DNA of 64,000 nt from positions 2,542,001-2,606,000 of the forward strand of contig JAHBBC010000002.1 of assembly GCA_019915015.1 (NCBI GenBank), in the 5' to 3' direction. The first letter of the stretch is position 1, and the number at the start of each line of letters is the position of its first letter. This document shows, piece after piece, positions 52,640 to 64,000 of this stretch. The notes under the pieces are model-generated. The model ran no database searches. It had not been told where the DNA came from and saw nothing but the letters and a program-made list of their open reading frames with translations. The DNA comes from Auriscalpium vulgare (Eukaryota; Basidiomycota; Agaricomycetes; Russulales; Auriscalpiaceae). The translations under genes and the position numbers were made by a program.

Positions 52640-53065
52640 AGCGCGTCAGTCACCAATGATCTAGTTCACACTGAAATACTTCAAGGCCAGTAGGACAATG
52701 AGCTAGTTCAACGTGAAGTAATTCAAGGGTGGAGTGCGGAATGATCTAGTTCAACGTGAAATACTTCAAGGCCAGTAGCGGAATGAGCTAGTTCAACGTG
52801 AAGTAATTCAAGGGGGGAGTGCGGAATGATCTAGTTCAACGTGAAATACTTCAAGGCCAGTAGCGGAATGAGCTAGTTCAACGTGAAGTATTTCAAGGGG
52901 GGAGTGCGGAATGATCTAGTTTACGACAAAGTATTTCAAGGGGGGGTGGGGGAATGATCTAGTTCATGATGAAGTACTTCAATGGGGGAGTGGGGGAATG
53001 ATCTAGTTCATGATGAAGTATTTCAATGCGGCGAACTATTTCGAAGGAGTGGGAGATGATCTAGT
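52640..53065. repeat. minisatellite, ~42-43 bp units in alternating pairs
   Basis: About nine units follow the form gatctagttcaacgtgaaat-acttcaaggccagtagcgga. They alternate with a variant ending aattcaagggggagtgcgga, so there is an ~86 bp dimer period. Later units degrade (catgatgaagta). No coding frame is supported. Confidence 0.8.
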
Positions 53066-54340
53066 TCGAAGAGATGGCAATGAACTACTTTGATGTCAGC
53101 CAAATGACTATACAAAAGAATGGTTCGACGCACGACGCACATGTGTCATCAACCGTGAACGGCAGAGAAAAGATCCAACAGTGGTGATTGCTTAAGTAGT
53201 ACTAAAAGCTGGTAGAGTAGTATATGCAAAGTGGTTTATGCAACTGCAATGTAGTACTAGTAGTAAGTACTTTGTAGTAGCGTTATTAGGCCCAGGGAAT
53301 GCCCTATTGCTCCTGTAGTAATTACTACGCTACAATTGCTACATTTTACTTCCATACTGCAAATTACTTCAGTTTTACTTCACTGCTGCTACTGCAATTC
53401 TACTTGGCACTATTACTACAGCAGTTCTACTAAAATACTACTGCAATCTACTTGATACTACTATACTTCAGTAGATAACAGCCTTTATCTATTGGCCAGA
53501 TCCCACACAGCAGATAGGAAATCAGTTCCAAATAGATTGTATTCATCAGCGCTTTCAGATCTTCTTCAATAGATAACAGACATTATCTATTGGTCCGTGC
53601 TTCCAGATCTCACCCAGCAGATAACAGTTGATCTATTGATCAGCGCTTTCAGATCATTTCTAGTAGATAGGAAACTAAATCCTTCAGGCAGGCCTTCAAT
53701 TCTCCTATCAGGCTGTGATCTACCACACTAGTTCCAAATGGATTCTATTGATCAGCGCTCCCAGATCATATCTAGTAGATAACAGATCTTATCTATTGGT
53801 TAGTGCTCCCAGATCTTACCCAGCAGATAACAGTTGATCTATTGATTAGCGCTTTCAGATTGTATGTATTAGGCTTCACTAGATCATGTTATGCTCCAGT
53901 CAGCTATGCTTTTTAGGAGCAAACGGACCTTATCTACAGTTCCAGGGCTTCCAGATCACACTCTGTAGATAACGAACCTTATCTATAGCTCACTACTTCT
54001 AGATCAACCCTTATCTACTGGTGACTGCTTCCAGATTGTACTCAAACAGTACGCTAGATCTCTCTCTATTCCCATTCTCCACCTCCGCCCGAGTGCAGTG
54101 TATGGTCAGTACTAGTGCTTTGTTTAGTGTGTTATCAGTGTTCTTTTGCTGCCCGAGAATCTGTGTCCGAATTGACTTAGTGAGTCCGTGTCAGCAGGTG
54201 TAGTATTTACTACTCGACTCAAGTACAACAAGAAGTCGGTGTAGTATTCCCACTGCCAACTTGCGACTTCTCGCACAAGAAATCTTTTTTCTCACAAGAT
54301 CAGGCACAATATATCATTGCTACGCATAAAAGTACAAGTA
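53066..54340. repeat. AT-rich region with dispersed short repeats, no gene
   Basis: 53200-53480 is rich in tagtagtac/ctactactg words that can pair with each other. 53480-54060 holds many degenerate copies of agataacag...tatctattg...gcgctttcagatc, for example cagcagataacagttgatct at both 53617 and 53820. I see no gene. It may be the subterminal region of the KDZ element that follows. Confidence 0.6.
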
Positions 54341-57300
54341 CTACGTCTCATCTTCACTAGACGATGCCGATGACTCCGACGAATCTGACTCCGACGACGA
54401 CACGTCTGACACGTCATGTTCAATGTTGAGAGCACTGTGGGGTGAGATGTCGAGGGACGGCAAGGATGAAGCGGCGGCTGTCAAGGGTGACACGTCATCG
54501 GCTGTCGCAGGCCACAAGTCAGCATGTCCCAGTCCGAGCAACAACGGCCGCCATAAGGTGATGTAAGCATCAGCCAGCTCGTCATGGTGCGCCGCTTGAC
54601 GAAGGGCATACGCGTTGAGACCGCCGAGCGTGTCGGGCGAGAGCTCGCTCCGACTACCAACCTTGCTTCGCCACCATTCCGCGCGACTGCGCATAAAGCG
54701 GACAGCGCGTGGCATCTCCTCCTTGATGAGCGCAACTTCCTCAACCCAGCGATCGATGCGTGCCTTGGAGGTGACCCAGTCAACACGCACACCTGTGGAT
54801 CGGCCATCATTTGTCAGCGCAATGACAAGCGAGCACCACTCACTGTCGTTGACCTCTTCCTCCGTTGCCTCCTCGCCCGGGATGTCTCGCGCGTCAGCAC
54901 GCAAGGTCTGCCAGATCCACGACACTTCAAAGTCGCCTTTGCCGAGCTCATTGCGCTTCAGTCGTGACGGGCGGACGTGCTCGTCCTTGAGCTTCAGCAG
55001 CTGCACGTTCCAGCTGCCATCGGGGTCGAGTTTCTCCAGGGCATCGTACGCATCTTGATAGCAAAGGACGTGCAGCCGCAGTTTGTCCTCGAGTCGCTCC
55101 AGCTGCGCGCGCGCGCGCGTATTGGCATTTTGCCCAGGGCCGTTGATGTGGACTCGTTTGTAGTGCACCATGCCGTACTTGACACGGATGGCCCTGCGCA
55201 GCTGTAAGCGGGACGATGCATGTAAGCACTTAGCACCGTTGAAGAGTCGTACAAGATGCACCTGATGAAGCGCATCCTGCGCTTGACCCACACGCAGCCG
55301 CACCTCCTTGTTGACGAGTCCCGGGACGCAGCCGGCGTCACGAAGCTCTGGCGGCATCTGAGAAGGCAGAAACAAAGTCTCTGCCTCTGGAGCGCCGACC
55401 TTGAAGATGGCGTCGTTGCCGGAGGGATCGGGCGCTGAGGATGGGAGTAGTTGGGCGATGACCGGGATGTACAGAATTTGAACTTGGCGCCAGGCGGTGA
55501 TGCGACGGCGGAGTGCGTTCTGCTTCTCTTTGAAGGCGATGACCTCGTTCGTAAGGATCGGCTTCTTGCGCTTGCGCGTGCGACCGGCGTCGTCCTTGTC
55601 TTCGTCCACGTCTTCAGCTGGCCGCGGCAATTTCTTCTCTCTAGCCCGAAGAACGCGCCTAGTACGCGCAAGTCATTAACACGATCATCTTTCAAAGGGA
55701 ACTTACTCACTGTTGCTCCTCGAGGTCAAGACCGACATTGAGGAAGACACTGGCGCTGGTCTCATGCGGGGAGAGCTGCCCGCGTGCGGCCTCCACGGCT
55801 TCCTCATTGGCGAGCTCTAGGCGCACATCGGCCAACGTGGTAACTGTCATCAATCACAAGTAAGTACCTGGTGATGCGGAATGGCACAAGCACTCACCGG
55901 CATCCGGCTCTCTGTATGGGTTGGGCGCCTTCTTGTCACGGTCGTAGACCCGCATCATCTTGACCCACTCCTCTCGCAAGGACAGAGGAATTTGCTGGGA
56001 CATCTCCTCGAACTTCGGGGAGTGTTTTGCCAGCGCTGTCTCGGCAGCCCGCAGGGACTTCTTCAGGGCGGCACCTGAGATGCTACGTCAATTCGGTTAT
56101 CGTCAATTCCCCGGCGCGACGTACCGATTTTGATCGTCTTGCGCCAATTGAAGGATCCGAGGATGTCGTCGAGAACCTCGTGGCGCTGCGGACCTCCCAT
56201 TTCACGCGTACTCAAGGCGACGGGGTTGAGGTCAGCCCACCCAGCCTCGACGGTCTCGCCATGCGTGCGCCCGACACCATACATCTCATTGTACGAGAAC
56301 TTTTGTTGACAGTCCGTGCCGTGGGCGATGAGGTGAAACTTCGGGACGGCCCAATTGATGTCAAGTGAGCTGAGCGCCGCTCCGCGTGCCTCGGGGTACC
56401 GCGCCATCCGGGTGCCGAGGTTGCGCGAGAAAGAACAAGCAATGTCGTAGGATATGAAGAGCTTCTTGACATCGGGGAGGCTCAGTTTCAGTGCGCCGAG
56501 TAACATGTAGTCCATGCAAGAGTACCTGTGAGGTGTCGTGAGGGGAAAGCAACGCCGGTAAGAATTAAACTATGTACCGTTCCCCTTTTGTCAGATCGCC
56601 GATAGCGTGCCGAAGATAATAGCAGTGCCGGGAGCATATGACGGCGCCGACACCGTTGATGCTGAAACACTTGAGTGCCGGCGTGTTTGCGTGATCAACA
56701 GCGGAATGATTTGAATCACAATACTTCATCTATAATGCAAATGACAGTCAGCGGTGCCCAGCCAGCCGTACAAAGAAATACACGCAGACGTACCTCCTTC
56801 TCATCTGCATACTTCGCCACGTGTACGTTGTAGTCCGATTGCTTCACGAAATAGCCCCAACCAGGCGACAGTTCGATGTCCTTGACGCCGCGGTTCTTCA
56901 TCTTCAGCTTGAAGTTTGCATCAATAGCGAGATAAGCGGCGTGCTTCCATCTATCAGAGAGTCACTCAGCCTTGCATAGACATCCAACTAGTCCGAGCAC
57001 TTTACCTTTCGTCCTCCGGTGCCGACTCCCACCCTTCGGGCATGTTCCTTCCAGGGTGTGGGCAGAGCGGGCACTCGACAACGAGTTCTCCAAGCCCAGT
57101 TGCGTCGATGCCAGCCGCGTCATGGCCGCGGCCGGCGCGCTTGAGCATTCGCACATTCCTAAAGCATCGCATTGAGCGCAAGAATTCCTTGTACCGATAC
57201 TTCGTGGATGTCAGCAAACGCTCGCACAATGCTCAAAGGCTGCATACCTTGGTTTTCCTCGTCCCAAGGCCGTCGGTAATTCGCTCTAAGCCTGTCCAAA

Positions 57301-58236
57301 AGTCGTATGCGTTGATTTTGCCTTGGATTGTGAGAGCGTGGAAAATCTTGAGAGTACGGAGAGTGACAGCCGTCTGCGGGCGCTCAACGGTGGCAGGCCA
57401 GAGAGAAGCGCGCAGAAGCTGGACGACGTGTCGCGCAGAACCGATCCGCGCGCAGTCGCAATAGTCAACTTGAATCTCGTGAACGCCGGTGATGTCGATG
57501 ACGGTCAGCGACGCGTCTTTATGGAAGGGGAGGGGGCATGGGTGTCCGTCGTGACCAAGTTGAACACGAAGGCCCGCCTCTCTCAGCGAGTACCTCTCAA
57601 AAAACAATCCGTTCCATCGCTGTCCTCGAGGTGGTCAGACAAAGGTAATTACACCTAATTCACAATGCGCACCTCGACTCTGTGAAGCGGACTAGTGACA
57701 TGCGCCTTCACGGTGCACGCACGACACATGCGCAGCCCGCCAGTGCAGTTGATGCACCTAACGTCACCGAGGTCTTCGCTCTGACACGCGCAAGGCAACA
57801 GGGCGCCGTCGTCGCCTAGACCCTCCAAGCGAAGGAGCTCTTGAACGTAAACCTCGCGGAAAGGCAACCAGTCTTCGAGCGGTTTGGCTTTGGTCTGCCC
57901 CAGAGTTAGCGAGTGCAAAAAAAAACAAAAACAAAAAAAGGCGGGCAATGTGCGACTGACCTGTCAATAGCGTCGCCGCCGCCGCTTCAACTGTGGAACC
58001 TCGACAGGAACCGTATCTTCTGGAGTATAGTCCTCGAGATTGGCGGTTTCTTCGGGTGCAGGGGTGGCAGGCTCCTGCGTCTCTTCGTAGTGAGATGTCG
58101 ATTGGCGCACGCGCCTACGCCGCTTGCGGGTGACAACAGAGAGGTTGACGTGCTGAGAGAACTGAGTAGGGCCGGGATCGTCGTTGTCATCCATCTTGCA
58201 AACCACAGCGCCTTTTGCTTTGCGCTTGCCTGGCAT
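54341..58236 (-). pseudogene. KDZ (Kyakuja-Dileera-Zisupton) transposase with CxC2-type cysteine cluster, one nonsense codon
   Basis: Spliced minus-strand gene from ATG 58236 (MPGKRKAKGAVVCKMDD). Exon 2 holds the CxC2-like cluster (LPCACQS, VRCINCTGG, MCRACTVKAH, SPLHR; about 57660-57830). Next come WNGLFFERYSLREAGLRVQL and GRGHDAAGIDATGLGELVVE with CPLCPHPG. The KDZ catalytic domain follows: AIDANFKLKMKNRG, GVGAVICSRH, DLTKGER, SYDIACSF, WAVPKFHLIAHG, GVGRTHGETVEAGWA and STREMGGPQRH (about 56063-56940). The long C-terminal helical exon ends in a Ser/Glu tail at 54341. This is the transposase of fungal KDZ DNA transposons. A TGA at 57964-57966, two codons before the end of exon 1, breaks the frame. 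A CGA-to-TGA change (CpG deamination) would explain it, so the gene looks dead unless splicing avoids it. I could not identify the element's terminal repeats. Confidence 0.85.
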
Positions 58237-58486
58237 GACTGAGGTGCAGTGGTGGGCAGAGGTCGACAGTGGCCGCTCGGTGCGCGACCGGTGCGCGTCG
58301 CCCAACTGGATTAGGTAATCGGCAGCAGAACAGTGCCAAGTTATATCTCTAATATACGACAGCGCAAATACAAGCGTGGTCACTAAGTATACCGGGATTC
58401 AAAAGCCATATAAGCGTCTGAATACGAGACTGTGAACTCTGTGATGATTGAGTGAGACTCAGCTAAAGAACAAATGAAAACGGACC

Positions 58487-59134
58487 TCACCGTCGGCCAG
58501 TGAATATGTGTGCGCGGTCCTCCAACGCCCAGTCGTGGACGTTGTTACCCTGTGTACTGAATTCAACCTCCTGGTGCAGGCCAGCGATCAGACGTCTGTA
58601 GCGATGGATACGAATGTCGAGAGTGACCGGAGGGTGAGATGACTGCGAAGCAGCTAGGACGTCGTCAGCTGTGCGGACAATACGCTGGATGGCGGTGCGC
58701 ACGCGGTGCGCATATCGGGAGGGCCAGTCGATGGGGTATTGCTCCATGAGTGAGAGTCGAAGGAGGCTCCAGCGTTCGAGCACCTCGTGTTCACGAGCGT
58801 GCATTGATGCAGTTCGCTTTGGGTCCGCACCCGCCGACTTGCACGCAATCTCATTCGTGTAGGCCCTGCGTAAAAAGAATGGATGTGTTAGATGTTCCGG
58901 ATACATGGACAAGAACGTACCGTTGCTGGCCGCTGAGCATGGCCCGTCGTTTGTCCTGCTCGCGCTCGCGCTCAGACTTGCTCACTTTGCGCCTGCCGAC
59001 TCGCTTGATCTCGTTGTACGCTTTTTGGTAGCGCAGACGTTTTTCTCTATGCCTTTCGTATAGAGCGCGTTAGCTCTACACGCATAGTTAGTAAGAACAA
59101 CGCACTTTAGATAGTCGGAAGCCGTGCCTGCCAT
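58487..59134 (-). CDS. small KDZ-neighbourhood protein, 179 aa
   Basis: Three exons, 59134-59106, 59052-58921 and 58865-58487, join by GT-AG introns into 180 codons. The protein starts MAGTASDYLKHREKRLRYQK and is a very basic, helical, coiled-coil-like chain (GRRKVSKSEREREQDKRRAM). It then has a stretch with QYPIDWPSRYAHRVRTAIQR and ends HDWALEDRAHIFTGRR. Proteins with this Y-P-I-D-W-P arrangement are, from memory, frequent and uncharacterised beside KDZ transposases in mushrooms. It lies 251 bp upstream of the KDZ gene on the same strand. Its frame has no stop, unlike its neighbours on both sides. Function unknown. Confidence 0.65.
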
Positions 59135-59701
59135 CGTCCCAGAGAGCGAGCAGCCCAAACGACGGGACGCGCTACTGCCAGAGATCTGTTATGATAGGCT
59201 CAGTAGATCCACTTCATGCTGGATGATGCAGAAGGAACAAACTCGATGGTGGTTGAGCGGGTGTGTGCAGAGGTTAGAGGAAGCCTTAGAGCCGCAAAGG
59301 AAATGCCGCGTCGAGGAATCAAGAACCGCTCTGAAAGCCCGCCGTCCCCCAAACGAATTTTATTGTTCCGCATCTTGTAAAACACTTGCTCATATAAGTT
59401 GACAGGCGCAAGGGGGCATTCCTGCGCATGGAATTGGCGCTTTCTCTCAAATTCTGACGGGCATGATAAAGACAAAAGACACTGAGCGAGGTGTTTGAGG
59501 TGTGTACAGTAGCCTGCATCTTCCTGTCCCCATCTTTCTGCAAGTCAATCACACAGCGAGGACATTCTTAACAAGCCTGTTGACCTCATATCATGCAAGG
59601 AACCACGCATTCACGAAAGGATTGGCACCAGATTGATGCCATTAGACGCATTTTGCGTCGAGCGAACCACAAGTGTCAACTACAGACTACGACCACATCC
59701 A
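59135..59701. other. intergenic, no gene seen
   Basis: 567 bp between two minus-strand genes. Short frames on both strands show no domain or splice-supported exon. It should contain the promoter of the 59134 gene. Confidence 0.4.
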
Positions 59702-60679
59702 TCAATTCTCCGCCTCCGTCCCCGCATTGCCCTCACCAGCGCCGTCGAACACGTTATCCAGAAGCGCGAACGTTACGATAGGGTAGCGTTCATTGTACCA
59801 GTAAAGCCACGTTGTGCCCTCGGCGCGCGAGCGGAAGCCTCGAGAGACGGATCCAGGTACACCGGACGCGTAATTCTCGTGTGCCCGCGCTCTGGAGCGA
59901 ATAACTGTATGAGTAGTACATGGAAAGACCAGAAGTGAAAGACGTACGACGCTGGGAAGACACCGGTGCGAGTGCCTCGTGCGACTGCGATGAACGGCCA
60001 TCCGCCACGAGGGCGAGAGCCGCGGGCAGCAGTGATGGGGTCTGAGATAAATATGAGTGATAAGTGATAAGATCAAGATGCAATCACGTACCGTCCCCGA
60101 GATCGAAGAAACTGCCTTCCGACGAAAGGGCAGTTGGGCCTGAAGACGAGGACGTGACACTCGAAAGAGTAGGAGATGGCGGCGGACTGGTGTTGGCACC
60201 GGGCCCAGGCTCAGCAAGGGCAAACGACAGCGCCTGCGTGTCGAACATGCCATCGTTGCCGTGATGATCGGGTTCCGGATGGGGAGTGGGGGCGGCGGTG
60301 GGGACAGCGGCCGGATCCGGGTCAGCAGACGCAGGGGCAGGAGCCGCGGGGGCAGCAGCGACGAATTGCTGCATGGCAGTGGCGACGAGTTGCTGCGCAA
60401 TTGCAGAATTGACGAGCGAGGCATGAGCGGCCTCATACGTTGGGTACCCCGCCCACGTTGCACCGCGGATTGTGCGTAGGAGCGGGCCAATGGTAACCCT
60501 TCTGAACATCAGCCGTGCTTCAAAATCTGGAGGAAAGACGATAAGGCTTACCAGTCTGTGTGGACACCGTCGAACGGAGTGCCTTCGACGGCGTAGTACG
60601 TTCGAACGCCACGGACGGGACCCGCAGTGTGACTCGGAAGGACGACGGTCGGGGGCGGTAGCGGGGGCAGCGGGGCCAT
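59702..60679 (-). CDS. protein with two viroplasmin/RNase H1-N-like domains, copy 2, 272 aa
   Basis: Four exons (60679-60552, 60498-60092, 60041-59948, 59891-59702) join by GT-AG introns into exactly 273 codons. Domain 1 is at residues 27-70 (TYYAVEGTPFDGVHTDW, then IRGATWAGYPTYEAAHAS). Domain 2 is at about 193-242 (WPFIAVARGTRTGVF, then SGVPGSVSRGFRSRAEGTTW). Both follow the aromatic-V-x-G-x-G-V-x-W...G-x-P pattern of the viroplasmin/RNase H1 N-terminal fold. A Pro/Ala/Ser-rich linker separates them, and no RNase H catalytic domain is present. The gene is divergent from the W-T-T gene at 61038 (358 bp between ATGs). Nucleic-acid binding, perhaps to RNA/DNA hybrids, is inferred. No stop was found in the spliced frame. 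Confidence 0.72.
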
Positions 60680-61037
60680 TGCTATCGATCACGGTCAGAT
60701 AACGCCGTCGATTGTCCGATAACATTGGGCAGAGCAGCCACACGTACCAGGAAACAGAGCAAAAGGAATAGCGGGATGGGGATTCATCGCGGTGGAGATG
60801 CGTTCAATACACGTATCACCACTGCGATGGAGGGAAATGAGGGAGGGGAAGGAACCGGTCTTATATGGTCCGCGCGGTCAATGCCTTATCTGGTAGGTTT
60901 AAGGGACGGTTTACTGTGCCCTGCACCGGTAGTAGAAACAATGAGAGCAAATATCATCAAATAAAACTGAAATAGTAAATACTCACCGTTAGTAAAATCC
61001 CTCTTACCTCGTCACACGTCACCACAGCACCCCCGCA

Positions 61038-64000
61038 ATGTGGACAACCGAAGCTCAGCACAAATTCCTCCAAGCTGAGGTCCCCGCTTTTCAAAATGCA
61101 CGTGGAGCCCGCTGACTTGCCGAGTACTGGCCCGCATTGTTCGGAAGATGGCTCGCTATTTGGCCCGACACCGACGACGAAGGGGCGGCGAAGACGAGAA
61201 AGGTGAGTTATATATCGACTCGCATATTTATTGGGACGCTCACGAGCATTGTCAGCGCCTGCGCGAGTGGTTCAACAATCACACACGTGGCACCGACACG
61301 GGCGCCAGCAAGACCAGCCAACGTGACGACGTCCTGGACTTCAAGGCTCCGCGCAGGCTTCCCGACTACCAGGTATACCAGAAAATCTTCAAGCGGGAGC
61401 TTCAGGCGCCGATGGCGGCAGCGTACGAGGCCTACATGAAAGCACTGCCACCCGGCGCGACCGCGAAGACGAAACTCGTGTTTCAAAATGACAAGGCCCG
61501 CGAGATGCTGAAGGGCGAGACGGACGCAATTAAGGTGCGTGTCGAGAAGGAGCGCAATAGTGGAAAATACGACGCCGACGACGACGATGGCGAGGTTGAT
61601 GCGCGTACTGCAAAGGCGCGCCGCTATGAAAAGTGAGTATGCTTTAGTTACCAGCTTGACACCGTGCTTAGGTCCCCGCATTGTTACAGCGCGATCGAAC
61701 GTCTTCCTGCTACAGCCACGAAGATTGTTGATTCAATCTACAAGAAGACCGGCTGGGCCGCGACTATCATCTTCGGCGGGCCAATGCCTGAAGCAGGCGG
61801 GACGCTGCGATCATATGCGTGAGTCGTGATCATGTTCCATTGACTTTGCACGTACTGATGCCTACCTAGCGTCCATTACGCGTTAGAGGATGGGCAGTCC
61901 TTCGGCACGGCCCACCCGACGTTCAAGGAAGACGTCGAGCAGCCGTTCCGTGAATATCTGAAACGCGTGTTCCGTGAGTGACTGTATCGCAGTATCACGG
62001 TCACGCAGTTTCTTACCTTGAATAGCCCCCAAGGTCCGTGCGCAAGTTGCGCTGTCTCCCGAGGGCCATGTTGCAGATCCACAGGACGCTCCCGCTGGCA
62101 CAGCGCCGGTCGAAACGCAGACGCAGAACGCATCCGTCAGTGCGGATCCGTCCACGGCCGATGAAGTGGACTCACCTGGTTCAACTGCTACAACGCCTCG
62201 ACCCATCTCCACGAGCGCATCAGCCGCTTCAGCTGCTAAACCTGCGCGTGCGGCCCGGGCTCCTCCGTCTTCTCCATACCGCACTCCGTACGAGCTTGCA
62301 AGGCTGGAGCGTATCAAGGAACTTGCGGAATTGAGAAAGGAGCTGGGCATCGTGCCCTTCTTCACGGAGCAGGAGAAGGCTGCTATTGAGGCGAAGAAGA
62401 ACCGGCGCAAGCGTGGCCCCAAGAAGCCTGCAGGTCCACGGACGAGGCGTTCATCGCGACTTGCGGAGGCTGTTGACAAGTGAGTCTTGTGTACTATATG
62501 AGAGGAGACAAGGAACTCATCTGCTGTGCAGCGACACAAGCATCGCGCAGGGCGACATACAGATGGAGGAAATGGATGAGGAGGAGGGAGTGGATGAGGA
62601 GGAGGAAGAAGACGAGGAAGAGGACCAAGACGAGGAGGCCGAGGACGGTGAAGGCTCGACACAGGAAGACCGCGGTGGCGTCAACTGTGCGGGCGCAACT
62701 GAAGCAAGCAGTGACGACGTGCGTCACGCGTCTCTGTCCTCTTCACTTCCGTCGGCGTTGGCTGCCTCCTCGTCCGCCGCCGAGCCGTCCGTCTTACCGC
62801 TGGAGCATGCGTTGGCGAACACAGCCAGCAAGATGCAGGACTGCGCGTCTGTCGCTTCGGCAATTGCCATCAAGGATGCTCAGTCGTTGGCGCGAGGTGT
62901 GTTGTCAACACGTTCACGGAATTCACCCAAGCTGACATCCCTTTCACTCAGTGTCAAGCACCTCTGGGGCATCGGAGACCACCACCAACGCGCATGCCGT
63001 GGCTGTCGCCGTTGCGAGCTCTCCCAAGTCCCTGCCTGCAGCGGTACCCGAAGTTTCCACCCCATCTACACCCACCGCACCCATCGCTGCACTGCCCGGC
63101 TCTCCCGCTGCATCTATCACCACAGTGCCTACCCCGTCCAACGTGCCCTTCACCGTTGAAGCCTTCCTTTCGTCAACACGGCCCGAGCCCATCGCCACGT
63201 TCACCGCGCCGATCACCGTCGAAGCCTTTGCCCCATCGACACCATCCCAGCCCATCGCCACGGTCCTTGTGCCGTCTGTCCCCGTCGCGGCAGCCCCGCC
63301 CGTCTTGCCCATCACCAAGGAGGTCCCTGTGACGTCAGCCGTAGCAGCAGCGCCGCCCGTCGCGCCCATCGCGCCCGTCGCGCCCATCGCGCCCGTCGCG
63401 CCCGTCGCGCCCATCGCCGAGGTCCCCGTGCCGTCTGCACCTGTCGCAGCAGCGCCGCGCGTCTCGCTCGTACCCTCAATGCCAGTCACCCCTGCTCATC
63501 TGTCCCATTTGGCCGTCTCTGCCTCCCCTGAAGGACCTCCGGCGGCACTCGGCCTGGGCCCGGCCGTGCCTACGGCTATGTCGGCGACATCAGTTGCCAT
63601 GGCACCCCAGATAGACTCGCTCCCCTCCAACTGCCCGGACTGGTTCGTCCACGACTACAAGTACCTCTCTGGGGTTGTGATCAACGAAGACTGGGCAGCG
63701 CTCCTCCCGACCTGGCGTGTCTTTGAGGAGCTTTTGGGCTACAAGAATGGGAAGGTAAGTAGTCATGTCTTGTGCTATCCTCACAGAGGCTGACGTTGCG
63801 TGATCACAGGGCAAGAAGTTCACGCTTGCGAACGCCTCACGGCCAAAGGAAGTGCCGTTTTGGACCTCCCGCAAACGTGAGTTTGCGAAGCCGCCGGACA
63901 TCCTCAGCCTGCGTGTCTTTGGTCAACAGTGGAGGGACTGGTGGGTTGGTCTTCAGCCCGATTGGCGCGGGGATGCCTGGCCGCTGGATCGCTGCGAAGG
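61038..64000 (+). pseudogene. W-T-T-motif transposon-associated protein, copy 2, early nonsense codon, runs off the window
   Basis: ATG 61038 begins MWTTEAQHKFLQAEVPAFQN, then TGA at 61113-61115, then the same frame continues LAEYWPALFGRWLAIWPD. A CGA-to-TGA change would explain the stop. After an intron the second exon (from 61256) reads RLREWFNNHTRG, matching copy 1, and continues to about 61633. Further exons (about 61681-61818, 61871-61973, 62026-62480 and on) encode RRSSRLAEAVDK, a long Asp/Glu run (about 62570-62660), an Ala/Pro-rich segment with repeated APVAPI (63355-63420), and NCPDWFVHDYKYLSG. The last visible exon has VPFWTSRKRE and WRDWWVGLQPDWRGDAWP, a Trp-rich block I recall as common at the C-terminus of uncharacterised Agaricomycete proteins. 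The 3' end is beyond 64000. Confidence 0.7.

Noticed and set aside
53200..53480. CRISPR-like array from short repeats
   Set aside because: Repeats are degenerate AT-rich words without regular spacers, in a eukaryotic context.
54341..60679. A TET/JBP-type dioxygenase gene, which some fungal KDZ elements carry
   Set aside because: No H-x-D...H motif in a suitable frame was found near the KDZ gene within the window.

Overview
This is repeat-rich nuclear DNA of a filamentous basidiomycete, most likely an Agaricomycete. The signs are spliced genes with 45-75 nt GT-AG introns, a KDZ transposase with a CxC2-type cysteine cluster, two CACTA-type elements with Tnp2-like transposases, and a Ty3/gypsy retrotransposon. 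I see no bacterial operons, CRISPR arrays or ordinary housekeeping genes. Nearly everything is mobile or the debris of mobile elements, nested several layers deep.

Layout. 1-2593: two converging unrecognised genes. 2594-50426: a 48 kb complex built from one gypsy family, all segments in + orientation. It runs 5' LTR, primer-binding site, gag-protease (3340-6432), then a pol start split by insert X1 (6499-17970), which is itself split by an apparently intact 8.9 kb CACTA element Y (8594-17496). Pol resumes at 17971 and stops inside integrase at 20884. A second, unsplit copy of X follows (X2, 20885-23451), then another pol segment (23452-26623), a repeat block W (26624-27221), a 5'-truncated gag-protease (27222-29667) and a third pol segment. 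That segment is split by a second CACTA element P (30967-37852) and by insert Z (37861-41948), and it reaches the pol stop at 44421. Between this pol and the 3' LTR (49771-50426) sits a 5 kb block with three spliced genes on the opposite strand, bordered on both sides by the same polypurine-tract sequence.

50427-64000: a KDZ-transposon neighbourhood. It holds a divergent gene pair (a W-T-T-motif protein and a viroplasmin/RNase H1-N-like protein), one member of which is cut by the 3' LTR. Then come minisatellites and a KDZ transposase gene with a nonsense codon, a small gene, and a second copy of the same divergent pair running off the right edge.

How it works together: gypsy Gag-Pol is probably made by -1 frameshifting at a GGGTTTT heptamer seen in both gag copies. 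Each CACTA element carries a transposase gene and a convergent accessory gene. X and Z lack recognisable transposition genes. They share asymmetric inverted termini plus a bulged terminal hairpin that shows a compensatory base change, which suggests Helitron2/Helentron-like non-autonomous elements. The most unusual items are the antisense three-gene module in the retrotransposon, the X/Z elements, and the repeated divergent W-T-T/viroplasmin gene pair.
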